From NCBI GenBank assembly GCA_946406115.1, contig OX291545.1, positions 5,518,001 through 5,582,000 on the forward strand: 64,000 nucleotides of DNA. The letters are read 5' to 3'. The notes below the pieces were generated by a model. It made no database searches. It saw only the letters and a program-made list of their open reading frames with translations, and was not told the DNA's origin. The DNA is from Apoda limacodes (Eukaryota > Arthropoda > Insecta > Lepidoptera > Limacodidae). Numbering within the stretch: the stretch's first letter is position 1; the number at the start of each line of letters is the position of its first letter. Position numbers and translations under genes: made by a program. Positions 19,245 through 31,374 of this stretch are shown here, in pieces.

Positions 19245-21850
19245 TAATGTTCATTTCTTTTTTATACCACTAAGGTGGCAAACAAGCTTACGGTCCGCCT
19301 GATGGTAAGCGGTCACCGTAGCCTATGGACGCTTGCAACACCAGGGGTATCACTTGCGCGTTGCCGACCCTTCAGAAATCTAATAACTTCTTTCTTGAAG
19401 AACTCCATACTGTAGTCCTTGCAGAAAACCTTGGCAGGGAGCTCATTCCACAACTTAAGCGTTCGCGGGAGGAAGTTTCTCTGAAACCGCACTGTACGCG
19501 ACCATTTAGGTTCTAAAGTGTAAGAATGAATTCCCTGCCGATAGCGAGCGGTGCGATGGTAGAAAGTAGCCGTGGGGATCATTTCGAACAATTCCTCAGA
19601 ACACAACCCATTTTACAAGCGGTAGATCACACACAGTGAGGCAAAGTCTCTCCTCAGACTTAAGGGCTCGATACCGCAAGTGAGTTTGGAATTGTCGACA
19701 ATTCTCACAGCCCGTCGTTGAACCGAGTCAAAAGGGCCAAGCTGGTATCCGGGTGCACCTGCCCAGAGATGGCAGCAGTACTCCATATGGGGCCGAACTT
19801 GCAACTTGTAAAGTAACAACCTTTGCCCCGACGTGAAGTACTGCTTCGCTCTGTTGAGTACACCAAGTTTTTTGGACGCCAGCTTCACCTTATCTTGTAA
19901 ATGATCTCGGAACTGAACATCGCTGGAGATGTCGACACCAAGGATCCCAATGCTCTTGGAGATGGAGAGGAGAGTGTTCTGTAATTGTGGGACTACAGTG
20001 AATGAAGTTTTCTTAGCGGTGAACGCGCACACTTGTGTTTTTGTAGGGTTGAATCGGACCAAGTTTACCCGTCCCCAGTCAGAGACCTGGGACAGTGTGG
20101 TCTCGATTTGAGACACAAGTTCTCCGCGGTTTACCTCCACAACAGAATGTATGTTGTTGATGTCCAACATGTTATTGATATGCAGTAGAAAAAGCGTAGG
20201 AGACAGCACAGAGCCTTGCGGGACACCAGCATTAATGTCCATGCTATCACAGCAAATACCGTCAACTACGCCACGTCACCATCGGTCTTTCGCAGTGGTG
20301 GTAACGACGACTGGCAAAAGTTCCCTTCGGCAGCTTTGGCAAGCGACCAGAAAGCACGACTCCCAGAAGGATAGCTCGCAAGTCGTCCACCTATTTTGCC
20401 GATGACTTGGAATTTTGCTCTGGCAGTTGCTTTCTTACTGAACATCGAGGCAGCATTTAATTTGCGTTTTAACTCAGAAACATTCGGATCCTTATTATAA
20501 CGAGCCGTGGTCCAAGCCTCATATGCATTTTGCTTAAGAATTTTAGCTTTTCTGCAAGACCTATTAAACCACGGTTGTTTTTTGACACCGACAGCTACTC
20601 GCGGGTTAGGACTATAGCATTCCATACCAGCAAGGATTGTCTCAGTGACTGCGGCTGCGCAGACGTCAGGATCTTCTGAGTTAAAGCAGATCTGCCTCCA
20701 CGGGTACGATGCATAAAATTCTCGCAATCCGTCCCAGTCTGCCGACTTATAGTGCCACACACGACGCCAATTAGTTGGCCCAGAAGGATCGGGTTGTGTG
20801 CATGACACTTGAGTCTGAACGAGGCAGTGGTTCGAGGAGCCAAGAGGCGCATCCACTGAGACGGAGTATCCGTCCGGACGAGTAGTCAGCAGAAGGTCCA
20901 GTAAGGAGCTCGTATGTTCCTCTATATGGTATTCTCGTTGGAGAAAGTACCAGCTGAGAGAATCCATAGGTCAGAGTAAATTCATGAGTAGATATCCCAG
21001 CATAGTTATTGGTTCGAGAACTGAGCCAATCGCGAGGTGGGCGATAAAGTCTCCCAAAATAACTAATTTTGCTGTGGGATATTGCTCTAGAACATTGTCA
21101 GTCGTCAAACTCAGGTGCGTGAAGAGTCGAGTTACGTCCGTGTCACCGCTATGAGACCTGTATAGGCACGCATAGATACGAGTGTGGCCGCCGTAATCTA
21201 CGCGCACCCACCATATCGACAGGTCCCTGTCTTCAAGACTATGAAGGCGGCGACAGCAGATATCCTCCCGGACGAACATACAAACACCGGCTCGACTCTT
21301 AAAATTGTGTTCGAGTTTGTATCCGGCATAGTAAAGGTATGATGTGTCGGCCGGGCAAGATATCTGCGTCTCCGTTAGAAAAAGAATGGTCGGCTGCGCA
21401 GTTTCGAGATGGTGGTGGACTGCGTTAAGATTTGCGTGAATACCCCTGATGTTGCAAAAATCCACATTATATGTGGATGGAGTAGCCGCTGTACAAACTC
21501 TTTTATTTTTCTTTCTCATGGCCATAATATATAAAAAAAGTTACTAAGACTAAGGATGAGGATTCACTGCACAGACAGCTTAGAGGACAAAACGTGCGGT
21601 TCTAAGACTGCCGAAGCTCGCCACAGATGATACGGTTGCTGGCATGGCGGACGGAAGGGCCCCTGATCCCCCTCTGTTGTAGTAGCCGGGACCGCCAGGA
21701 ACACAACACTACTCAATGTTAGTGTTATTATGGCCGCGGTTATCTGTAAGGTGGGGGTACTTCCCCAGTTCGGGCCGCTCAATCGAGCAAGTACTCGCTA
21801 TTCCCTGCTTTAGTTGTTCGGGTGGCTTATTCGAGCGAGAACTGACTATG
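19245..21850 (-). mobile_element. LINE-B copy 1 (CR1/Jockey-like), deleted
   Basis: This is the minus-strand copy of the element at 39.0-42.67 kb. The 5' part (21850-21540) aligns with 39075-39650. The endonuclease begins at 21525 (PSTYNVDFCNIRGIHANLNA, FLTETQIS), frameshifts near 21030 after ILGDF, and continues 20967-20280. A deletion of about 690 bases (copy 2 about 40918-41610) removes the first half of RT. A second deletion of about 70 bases removes exactly the YADD box: NNIHSVVEV replaces NNIHCYADD. The C-terminal thumb (VRPHMEYCCHLWAGAPGYQL) follows and runs to 19313. The 3' end is the shared motif read as TACCACTAAGGTGGCAAAC on the plus strand, then a T-rich tract. It is dead. Confidence 0.88.
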
Positions 21851-21920
21851 CAGTTGGCTGTTGCAGCTATTACTGCTTCACCGGGCTTTATGGGGCGAGA
21901 CTCTGAAGGAGCCTCAGCCC

Positions 21921-24667
21921 TTATAGCGCGCAACGCTCAAGGGTTCCCCCGGGGGAAGCCTCGGCTTGGGTTGTCGGTATCGGGGGCGTCCCTTCGATCG
22001 GCGTGAGTCTCGAACCCGAAGGTGAGTCACCGCCAGGAGGGGAGTTCCCCGTTACGCGGGTACGGTTGCGATTGAGTGGGGGCGAGAAGCGCCCAGGCAC
22101 TCTTTGATACCTCGTGTATCCTTGTGGGCGCCGACGAACCCGGGGACGTCGGCGTCGTGTTTGGAGGGAGGCCCTATTCGGGGAGGTCGTAGAGACTAAT
22201 CTCGCTATCCGGACAGCGAGATCGTCATCTGGGGCCGTTAGTACGTGCCGAGGCCGCCTAACTATAGATTTACGACCGTGCCCAGGTCGATCGGGGGGAT
22301 GATACGTTGTGGATTGCACAATTAATCGATTCGGGTGATTTTGCGTACGCTCGAAAAAGCGGACTGCCAAGTCTTTGAAATATTGGGGAATCGTGGAGAG
22401 TTCGAAGTCTCTGTGTAGGTCCGCATTGCGGACGTACCAAGAGGCCCCAGAGGCCGCTCTGAGAAAGCGGTTTTGGAGGGTCTGAAGTTTATGGAGATTG
22501 TGCTTGGATAACGCAAAGACTACGCTAGCATAAGCTTGTATGGGGCGGATGCAAGTTGTGTAAAGATTCAGCTTATTTGTAAGCGACATCTTACTGTACT
22601 TGCCTATAATGGGATAAAGACGACCGAGGACAAAAGCGGCTCGGTCTCTGACTATTTTAGTGTGAGCGTGGAAGTTCAAACGACTATCCATGGTCACACC
22701 GAGATATTTGGTCTTATTTTGCCAGGGAATGACACGACCGAAGAGGGAGAGGGGAGGTGGCAGCGGAGGGCAGCCTACGGTAAAGAGGACGGCAGAGCTT
22801 TCCGAAACTCCATTTCCGAAACCATTCGCCTAGGGCGGTGATAGCGGGTTGGAGTTGGAGTCGACTCACTTGCCTATCGGTGGTATAGAGAGCGGTATCA
22901 TCCGCGAAGAGGGCTAGATGGGTACCTATCGTTTTAGGGATATCGTTTGTGTACAGAAGGTACAAGATGGGGGCGAGCACGGACCCTTGCGGGACTCCTG
23001 CTTCTATGGGACGGGGGGAAGAGAGAGTGCCTTCAACTTTGTAGCGAAAGCTACGATTCGACAAATAGTCTCGTTTGATGAGCACGAGACGATCTGGCAA
23101 CTGAAATTTGTACAGTTCAAAAATTAAACCGTTGTGCCAGACTTTGTCGAAAGCTTTCGCTACATCGAAGAAGACAGCGCCCGTGTGGCGGGTCTTACCT
23201 AATGCTGGTTTGAAGCCAGTGAGAATATGTTCCGCTATGCGGAGGACTTGATGGATGCATGAGTGTTTGGCACGGAAGCCGAACTGCTTGTCTATTAAAA
23301 TGCCTCTGGAGAATATAGCGTTCTGTAGGCGAGCGAGGAGGAGGCGTTCATAGAGTTTACCAAGGGCCTTTAGTAAACTTATAGGGCGATAGGAGGACGG
23401 CTCGGTACGAGCTTTGCCTGGCTTATGGATGCCTATAACAATTGCATCTTTCCATTGAGAAGGAAAGATGCAATGTTTGATAGCAGCGTTAAAGATCGCT
23501 ACTAGGAGGCAGAGAAGGGGAAGAGTGAGGCGCTTTAGGATATCGTTAGAGATACCGTCCGCACCGGGGGCTTTACGGGGGCGTCGGTCTTTGATGACCT
23601 GTATGACTTCGTTGACTAAGTGCCAATAAACTTGGTGAGAAGGAGAAATGTTTCCATCAGATAACCGAAACGTTGGGCGCGGAGCTCAGCTACAGCGGTT
23701 CTTACACGGCGGTGTAAGTCGTTGAAGCGAGCTTTATTATCGATAGTGGGAGCGCGATCGCGTGCGCGGCGGGCCGCGTTACGCTCAGTCATTAGCGACC
23801 TGATGTGCTGAGGCAGGATTAGGTGGTGATAATCACCAACCGGCACCTGTCTTGAGCACTCGCCAACGGTGGCGGCAAGGTGGCTAGTGAGTGAGTCGAT
23901 AGCTACGTTTAGGTCGGTCGCGGAAGAGATTACTTTGGGAACGCGGTCTAGATGTGGCGAGCTGGGATTTTCGAGCAATTGCCCAAATTTATCCCAGTCC
24001 GTCACGGTTCTAGTGTCGGGAGGAGAGTCCGAAGGGGCACCTAATCGGAGGAGGCCAGGGCGGTGGTCCGAGTCAAGTTCGTCAAGCACCTCTATAGAGC
24101 GAAAGCTTAGCCTTACATTCTTAAGAAGTGCTATGTCGAGTACGTCAGGGTTATTCCGAGTATTGTGGGGAAAGTAAGTGGGCGTCATGGGAGCGATGAT
24201 GTAGTCTCTCAACTAAATCGTCGAGGAGTCTGCCTCTCCGTGAAGTTACAGAAGAGTTCCAGCGGCGATGCTTGCAATTTAGGTCGCCGGCGGCGAAGAA
24301 TGACGGCGTCGCCTAAATTTAAGAGCGACTGAAGGTAGCTCTCGAGCAAGTCTTTTAAGGGAGAGAGATAAACCGATACAATGATGATCGGCTGATGGCC
24401 GGCCATCGCTAAGCGGCAGACGGATGCTTCTAAGTTCGTAAGTGGTGGAGGATCGATAGGGGAGCAATGCAGGGAGCGCCTGTAATAAATGAGAGTGCCT
24501 CCGAGATTGAAGGCAGTTCTATCATTACGGACGGTGCGATAGTTCGCGATCGAGGGATTGCTGTCAGCGGGCTTTAGGAACGTTTCCTGGATGAGGAAGA
24601 CGTCCGGTTTTTTGGGACGAGAGGAATTGCGATAATTCCTCTCTTTGGTTTCAAAGACCGTTGGCAT
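21921..24667 (-). pseudogene. LINE-A copy 2 ORF2 (endonuclease-RT), broken
   Basis: The endonuclease runs from 24667 (KPDVFLIQETFLKP) with the same frameshift as copy 1. SDHRPGLLRLG replaces SDHRPVLLRLG. RT motifs follow to LFADDTALYTT at about 22905, then an indel region (about 22800-22865) breaks the frame again. The 22697-21921 frame gives the thumb (VLGRLYPIIGKYSKMSL, CIRPIQAYASVVFALSKHN) and a basic C-terminal extension (LQTRRRRPRVRRRPQGY) that copy 1 lost. The protein ends ERCAL. Confidence 0.85.
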
Positions 24668-24730
24668 TAAAATAGCCTAAGGAGACGGACCGGGGTTTTT
24701 CGCGCGCATTTGTGCAATCCATTTTGGTTT

Positions 24731-26208
24731 TTAAGGTTTTGGGGCCACCCTGCGGAGGGTGGCGAAGAAGTCGCGATGCTTAGCCATGAAGCTGAGTATT
24801 GGATTGAGATCGGTGATCTTTACGTATTCGGCGTACACAACCTCAAAATAGGCTGGGTCGCAGGCCCAAGAAATCTCGGCGAGAATGCCGAAGTGCTGCT
24901 GCTCGGCCGTCTGAGCGGCGTTGCGGGGCAGCACGAGAGAGGAGCGCGGGAAGGCGCGGTAATTCGCAGGGTGGCCTTCGCTCCCACAGAGTACGCAAGC
25001 GACCGGGTCGGATGCGTTAATGCGATCGCGATCACAGTCCGGAGTGGCGTGATCGCGCAGTCATTTCACGCAGCGCGGTCTGTGTCTGCAGTTGCGCTGT
25101 GCGTGGCCATACAACTGGCATCGGTGGCATTGTCCTAGGGTCGACCGCTTGTGCTTGAGGCTGCACACATCTTTAATATTAAAGATGGCTTTGCCCTCTT
25201 TGGTGAGGTCTAGCACTACGAGCACCATGTCGTAGCACTCAGATCGGTTGCGGCCGTTGTACATACGATGTACTTCCCTAACTGGGAGGCATTGGACGAT
25301 TAAGTCGTCCTGGACAGTTTTTTCGGAGAATTCCTTAGGGACTCCCCTTATAACTGCCCTGAGCACGCGTTCTTCGGCCAGCGTGTACGTATGGTACTCG
25401 TATTTCTGAGCCGTAAGAAAGGCCGTCAGATTTCGGAAATCTGTGGGCGTCCGGACTTCGAATTTGATAATAAATACGCTTGGCCTTCATCGCGTTTGCG
25501 ATGTTTGGCCAGGCCCCTTTGTCTTTGATGACAACTGGGGGCGGAGTTTTTTCCTTCCGTCCCGAAGTGGGACAGTCGGCCTGCGAAGAGGTGGCGGTGG
25601 GGGTTGTGTCCATGGCGGCTGGCTCAGGGCTGGCCACCGAGGTGGACGGGGACGCGCTAGGCGCTTTGAGGCGTTTAGCCTCAGAATCGGAGGGAGGAGG
25701 AAAAGACTCCTGAGCGGATGCCGCCGAAGCCTTTTTTGACTTGGCGGTCTTCTTCCGCTTTTTTCCCTTTTTTGTCCCCAGGCCAACCACTTTGAAGCCT
25801 TCGTCGTCCTCGTTTGAGGACAACGCCGACTCAGCAGACATTACGGCTACCGGGGACAGGGGTGCGGTTTCGGAGGTTGCGGGGGACGGGGTAGCGAGTG
25901 ACCGAGAAAGGAGTGGGGGAACGATTTGGCACAGGGGCCCGAAGAGCGCGGCGAGCGACACGCGGGTCGCGAGAGCGGGGGTCGCGGCAGAGAGAGCGCG
26001 GGCGGGGAGAGCGAGAGCGCGAACGAGTGCGCGAGCGAGACGGGGAACGCGGCGGCGAACACAGAGAGGGCACGGACTTGTCATACGCTGTGAGGGCAGC
26101 CACAGCCTGGGAAGAGCAGGCTTGGACCAGATCTGAGTGATCACGAAGACAAACCTTGATGATCTGCCCTATCTGGTCCCGGGACATGCCTTTGAGTACT
26201 TCGGCCAT
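24731..26208 (-). pseudogene. LINE-A copy 2 ORF1, frameshifted and with a stop in a zinc knuckle
   Basis: The layout is that of copy 1: MAEVLKG start at 26208, basic/serine-rich middle, PRE_C2HC-like domain and CCHC knuckles. The extra lesion is in the second knuckle. CVKC of copy 1 (TGT) is TGA here at about 25060, so the frame stops after RPRCVK. The rest (24934-24731) remains readable. Confidence 0.85.
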
Positions 26209-27175
26209 CGCGGGAGTTTGTGAGTACCTAGTGACTCCCCACCATTGCTGGCAAGGAGCAAGAATACCTTGGCAAGAAGGCCAAGCGCCCCGCAGTGCTA
26301 CGGATTGCTTGGTGTGTACCTAACTCCTACTCCTACGGCCGGGGTTACGTTGTCACCGTTAGGTTTCCCCCCGAGCAACGAGACGTTTATGAATAAGAAT
26401 CGTTAGGTAGACCGCAACTTTGAAAGGAGCTATACGATCTCACTCACCAGCCCTTGAGAACTCGGAACTGGATTTCTATAAACTAGACGCGATCGATACT
26501 TAAAACGCGAGAATGCGCGGAGCGGCGAACCGCTGAAGCGGAAATACTACACTAGCGATTTAACCCAAAGCCGGACTCAGGTCGGGCGAACCAGCGTCAG
26601 TCAAAGAGGCAAGCGAGGGTCACTACTATGCGTAGTAGTTCCGCGACTACGAGAACACACACTCACACACAAAAACACACAGTATCGCTTCGATAAACTT
26701 CGCGTTATGGGCGCGTTGAAAAGCGTGAAAGCACACTCAGAGCGGGCTGAGAAGCAATTTCCCAGCCAATACACACAACCGAGCAGCGATCAACACTCAG
26801 GCCGATTTTCCAAGAATTGCGGGCAATAATCCAAACAACAATTCGAGGTCGTCAGCGCTGAGGCAAAACACCACACAGGAATGCGCACCAGCTGAGTCAC
26901 CACTGCACGGAGCACAATGAGAGCACTTGACGCTCTACAACACGAAAGTCGAATCGGGAATAAAAAGCCGTTCATGGGAGTTTTGCTCTAAGCCCTGCAC
27001 GTGTTGAAACAATAGAATAGAAACTAAGAAAGATGCAATACAGTAGCGTATTTAGAATTTTATTTAATGTAGAAATTATTAGTAGTTTTAAATTTAACTA
27101 GTATTGAAAACCAACTGCTAGCTTGGAAACGTGCTGAGCTTGTACTTACTTATGTACTTTAAATATATATATATA

Positions 27176-28460
27176 TTGTTATTACTACAACACTAAAACG
27201 ATAAAATTAAGAGCGCTCTTATAATACATACTTGACATAAAATCGCTAGCATTATATATATTTTTGTATTATATATATATTTGTAAGATATGTGTGAAAA
27301 GAAACCTAGTTGATAAGTCTATCTTATATAACTAGTTAGTTATAGGCAATTTAACTTATAATAAGCCAGTACCTAAAAGAGTGCATGTAATTCATTTTTA
27401 TGTGATACTGTCACTGTGAGCTTATTCCCACAACTTCGTCTGCGTAAACTTTTATAAAAAAAAACAGCTGTGTCCCATACAAACTTTGCCCCCCATTTTC
27501 ACCCCCTTTAGGGGTAGAATTCTGGAAAATTCTTTCTTATCGGATGCCTACATCATACAAAGAACATACCCTCCAAGTTTCAGGTCTCTACGATCAGCGG
27601 TTTAGGCTGTGCGTTGATCCACCAGTCATTCAGGACAAAGCCTTTTATATGTAAAGATTACTAAGGATTTGTGCAAATATTATGCATTGTCAGTACTTGC
27701 TACCAGAACAGCCCACTAGACAGATACTTTATTTAGAAAATAAATAAAGTATCAGAGACTTCCGATACTACCCGTTAAAGAAGATTTAACAACAAGATAG
27801 CAGGAGCTACGTACTATGTAAAGAGTAGAATGAAAATCAAACCTACGGTTTACACAATAAGGTCGTGTAAATACTAATGTCTTCCTTGAGTTTGTTTTAG
27901 TATAGCTAGCAGCGTCGGCGGCGACAACGTGTGCGTGAGTGGTCAGTCAGGTCTGAACCTCTTCGAATATCTGTTGTTTGTCAATTGGTTAAAGAATTTT
28001 ACCGATTATATTAAAATTAGCAGTTGCAAATGAATCTACGGAGCAGCCAGGGAAAGTCCTTATTTCTGGTCAATGAAGCTAAGGCTTTTCCGGACAAAAA
28101 CTTGTACTTCGGAGAGTAAGGTGGTCCTATTCGGCGTTTCCACGCCATTTTCCTTCTTTTTTTTCCTACTTCTTTTTTTACTACTGCTATAAACGTCTTT
28201 TAATAGACCAAATATATACACCTTCAAATTGACCATTTTCAGGCAAATTCTTAAACTACAAGCACTGGAAAAAGAAGATAGACAAGTTGAGCAGAGGGAA
28301 GAAATTACGAATATTAAAGGAACGACGGCACGGGACTCACGAAGTTTTACGACGCAGGCAGACACGATACCATAATCAAACCAACCAACTGTATGTGAGT
28401 AATTATTTCGTTTTCTGCTTTGTTACTTTTCTGTTTATGTATAGGGCGAAGAGCAAGACA
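27176..28460. repeat. flank shared with 7460-8975, diverged
   Basis: This is the paralogous flank of LINE-A copy 2. It contains one insertion (about 27405-27665) absent from copy 1. A 49-codon open frame (28243-28390) lies between a good acceptor (gaccattttcag) and donor (GTATGTGAGT), with an acceptor 54 bases further (28444), as in copy 1 but with an open frame here. No long ORF is present. Confidence 0.75.
27405..27665. mobile_element. non-autonomous repeat inserted in the shared flank
   Basis: This segment is present here but missing at the corresponding point of copy 1 (between TTTTTATGTG and TAAGGATTTG, about 7700). That makes it an insertion that followed divergence of the flanks, or a loss in copy 1. 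It begins near ATACTGTCACTGTGAGC and ends CCTTTTATATGTAAAGATTA. I recognise its end as a repeat common in butterfly and moth genomes, but cannot class it. Confidence 0.6.
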
Positions 28461-29565
28461 CAAATTAGATAACTAATTTTATATAAAAATGTGATTATCA
28501 TTTATGTATCAATTATAATAATAAATATTGATAAATTAAACATTAGGCGATAGAAAAATTAGACAGTAGTATGGTCTTCCTCAAACACTATGTTTTCTAG
28601 GCATATTCACCGTTAAAAAACACCTTAAATAAAAGAAACAAAACCACTAACAAATTAAATATCAACAATTATAATGCGACTGTGTCAAAGTTGAATAAAA
28701 AGATAATTAAACATTGTTTTTTGATATATTGTTATTTTAAATGACATGTAATCATACAGCCTAAAAATCTATGTATTTACATGGAAGTTATATGATGTTT
28801 TTACTGGATATTTAAAAAATACTAGGTAAATACAAATACTTTAGTAACTTTAATTAAACAATTACCTAGAATTTTTTATTACCACATATTTAATAAAATT
28901 GGTAATAGACGTAACCTTAACACAGTGCAGCTTATGAATTAATAAATAGTATTTACGTATCATAAATACTATATTTCTCAATTATAAAAACATAACATTT
29001 TACGCTAAGAGAATACAAATTTTGTTTATGACACAATTGTACAGTATTTAATTTTATTTATTGTAATAGTATATATAACAAAAAGGCAAAAAACACAGTG
29101 CAGCTTATGAATTAATAAATAATATTTAGGTATCATAAATGCTATATTCCTCAATTATTCAACATAACATTTTACGCTAAACGAATACAAATTTTGTTTA
29201 TGACACAATTGTACAGTATTTAATTTTATTTCTTGTAATAGTATATATAAACAAATAAAAGTATTTTTGTCGTAAGTTTTTCTCAATTTCAAGGCTACAT
29301 AGACTATTTGGTCACAAACGTATTCTCTAAGATGGAAAACATAGTATGTACAACACACAATATATTAACTAAATGAAATATTAAGGCCAATTCTCTGGCA
29401 TGACAATTTTATGTGAAAGAATTTGTGTCCGCCACAGTACACATAATGATGAGGTCTATTACGCGTCATAACTAGTTATAAATCGGTTTAACGATTGAAT
29501 GCGGTGAATCAGGATTTAGTTTTTTTGGAAATGTTGTAATTTGCGCTAAAACTCGCCAAAGTTTT
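28461..29565. other. AT-rich sequence with one tandem duplication
   Basis: There is no gene. The 173-base duplication at 28919-29251 is listed separately. The rest is AT-rich with no recognised element. Confidence 0.5.
28919..29251. repeat. 173-base tandem duplication
   Basis: AACACAGTGCAGCTTATGAA begins at 28919 and again at 29092. The two units run in parallel through GTATCATAAATRCTATAT, ACATTTTACGCTAA and GACACAATTGTACAG to the GTATATATAA end, with only scattered differences. The high identity suggests a recent event. Confidence 0.9.
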
Positions 29566-29567
29566 AG

Positions 29568-29990
29568 GGCAGAGAATTGTCGACGATCCCAAACTCACTT
29601 GCCGTATCGAACCCTTAAGTCTGAGGAGAGACTTTGCCTCCCTGTGTGTGTTCTACCGCTTGTACAATGGGATTTGTTCTGAGGAATTGTTCGAAATGAA
29701 CCCACGGCTACTTTCTGCCATCGCACCGCTCGCCATCGGCAGGGAATTCATTCTCACACTTTAGAACCGAAATGGTCGCGTACAGTGCGGTTTCAGAGAA
29801 ACTTCCTGCCGCAAACGCTTGGGTTGTGGAATGAGCTCCCTGCCAAGGTTTTCTCTAAGGACTACAGTATGGGTTTCTTCAAGAAAGAAGTTATTGGATT
29901 TTTCAAAGGTCGGCAACGGTCCATAGGCCACGGTGACCGCTTACAATCAGGCAGACCGTGTGCTTGTTTACCATTGGTATTAAAAAAAAT
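29568..29990 (+). mobile_element. LINE-B 3' stub (5'-truncated)
   Basis: It matches 42228-42668 of the long LINE-B, from AGAATTGTCGACGATCCCAA to the 3' end TACCATTGGTATTAAAAAAAA. It encodes the end of the thumb/C-terminus (FQRNFLPQTLGLWNELPAKV, GFFKKEVIGF) with small indels. 5' truncation is the usual outcome of target-primed reverse transcription. Confidence 0.9.
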
Positions 29991-31374
29991 GATTCAAAAT
30001 AAAAGCCAAATAAAGCCCGGTTTACCCACTTTTTCAATTTCAGTAAAACCAGTTTTGTGACCCCTAGTGGTGATAATTTGAAAGGTAGTGCACCCCTCGC
30101 ACCCCGCGTCCCAACATCAAACACATCTTTAAAATGAATTCCGCGCATTTAAGGTTATCGCTAAACTTAGGTGCCGGCAAGTATACGAGCATTTAACCGC
30201 GACTTATTTTGTGTGGAATTTTGAAAAAAATAGAAAGCTTTTTTTTTTAATTGACTTTTTAAGCTTTTAAAAACATTTTTTTTTAATTGACTGTTATTCA
30301 TACAAACATTCAATACCAATTTTACCCCTTTAATGGTTGAATTTAGCGAAATTCTTTTTTAATATTTGATCCTTACGTAAATAATAGATCTAAAATAAGA
30401 GATGTCATCAAGATATTTATTTCTGATGACAGCTGTCAAACTAGAAAAGGCTATATCTCGTAAACTATTGAAAGACTAGTTGTTTCTTCACAGCTGAAGT
30501 GTCACCAACTAAGATGACTTATACGTCTAGCTTACTTGCTTATACTTACCGACACACTACATCATACGTTATTTGTGCGTCGACGCGAAATGTGCTCCCG
30601 CGTAAAGTAATAAAAATGTCGATTTGTGCAATGAAATCGTGCTAAACTATTGACGAAAAAAGGTTGATGATAAAAACACTCTGTACAAGTTATTACACTA
30701 ATCTGCTTGCTATATTTGAGATACAAACTAAGATTTCAAAATATTTATTCGGAAAACAAACAACAAATCGCACACATGACAATCCAAAGAGTATTATCCA
30801 AAAAAAGTGAGTTTCGAGTAAAAGTGTTTTAAACATTTGAAAAATCGTAACATTTGATACAGGCCACATTAATTGTTAATTTTTGTATTTGTTTCGTAGA
30901 TTGACTCTTCCTCTACGTGAATAATAGAAAAAATATAGTTTAAAACTAGTAACCTAATAGTTATACGGTTTTTACTGACACACTATCGAAATAATACTGT
31001 ATTGCCGACCAAAATTATATTAATTTGTATTTATGACTCTATAGCTAGTTTTTTTTATCTATACTTATATATTATTTAAAAATTTATAACTTTTTTACCT
31101 GAATTGGTAAATGTATTAAATAAAAGTATATATTATAGAATCAGCCTTTTATTTTAATCAACATAAGTTTTAGCAACAAAAGAAGTCACAACTTTGTCAA
31201 CAAACAAAAATAATAATAATAAAACAGACAATTTATGAAAATGCTTAATATTTTTTACTGGCTCATCATGGATCATAGTAAACATTGCAGACTATTACAC
31301 TTATCAAAAATATTTTATAAAAATTAGCAAATATTACAGTCTTCGATAAAGTCTTTAAACTAATACAAACCTCT
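29991..31374. other. AT-rich intronic sequence with short repeats
   Basis: 30240-30300 carries a duplicated TTTTTTTTAATTGACT motif. 30398-30470 (ATGTCATCAAGATATTTATT, GACAGCTGTCAAACTAG) is related, in the opposite orientation, to the array unit at 34.2-34.75 kb. No gene was seen. Confidence 0.5.

Larger units (their letters stand above)
21860..27170 (-). mobile_element. LINE-A copy 2 (Jockey-type), with 3' tail
   Basis: It matches copy 1 at an offset of 19741 bases from 23100 to about 27160, and at an offset of 19761 near 22.3 kb because of a net 20-base deletion around 22800-22865. Unlike copy 1 it keeps the ORF2 C-terminus and a short 3' region down to about 21860-21920, where LINE-B sequence begins. 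It shares the ORF1 frameshifts, the endonuclease frameshift (near 24300) and the linker deletion (near 23630) with copy 1. Differences from copy 1 are few and unevenly spread. Confidence 0.87.

Noticed and set aside
25741..26136. Arg/Ala/Gly-rich open frames on the plus strand over LINE-A ORF1 (also 6000-6395)
   Set aside because: High-GC shadows of the repetitive SR-rich ORF1; no independent signal.
28060..28365. 101-codon minus-strand frame with a Lys/Arg-rich stretch
   Set aside because: Not conserved as an open frame in the paralogous flank; the splice-signal pattern favours the plus strand.
2501..28460. haplotig or simple assembly duplication explaining both LINE-A copies
   Set aside because: The flanks beyond the TA tract are too different, and the sequences to the left of the copies are unrelated. 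An artefact is not the best explanation, though read depth should be checked.
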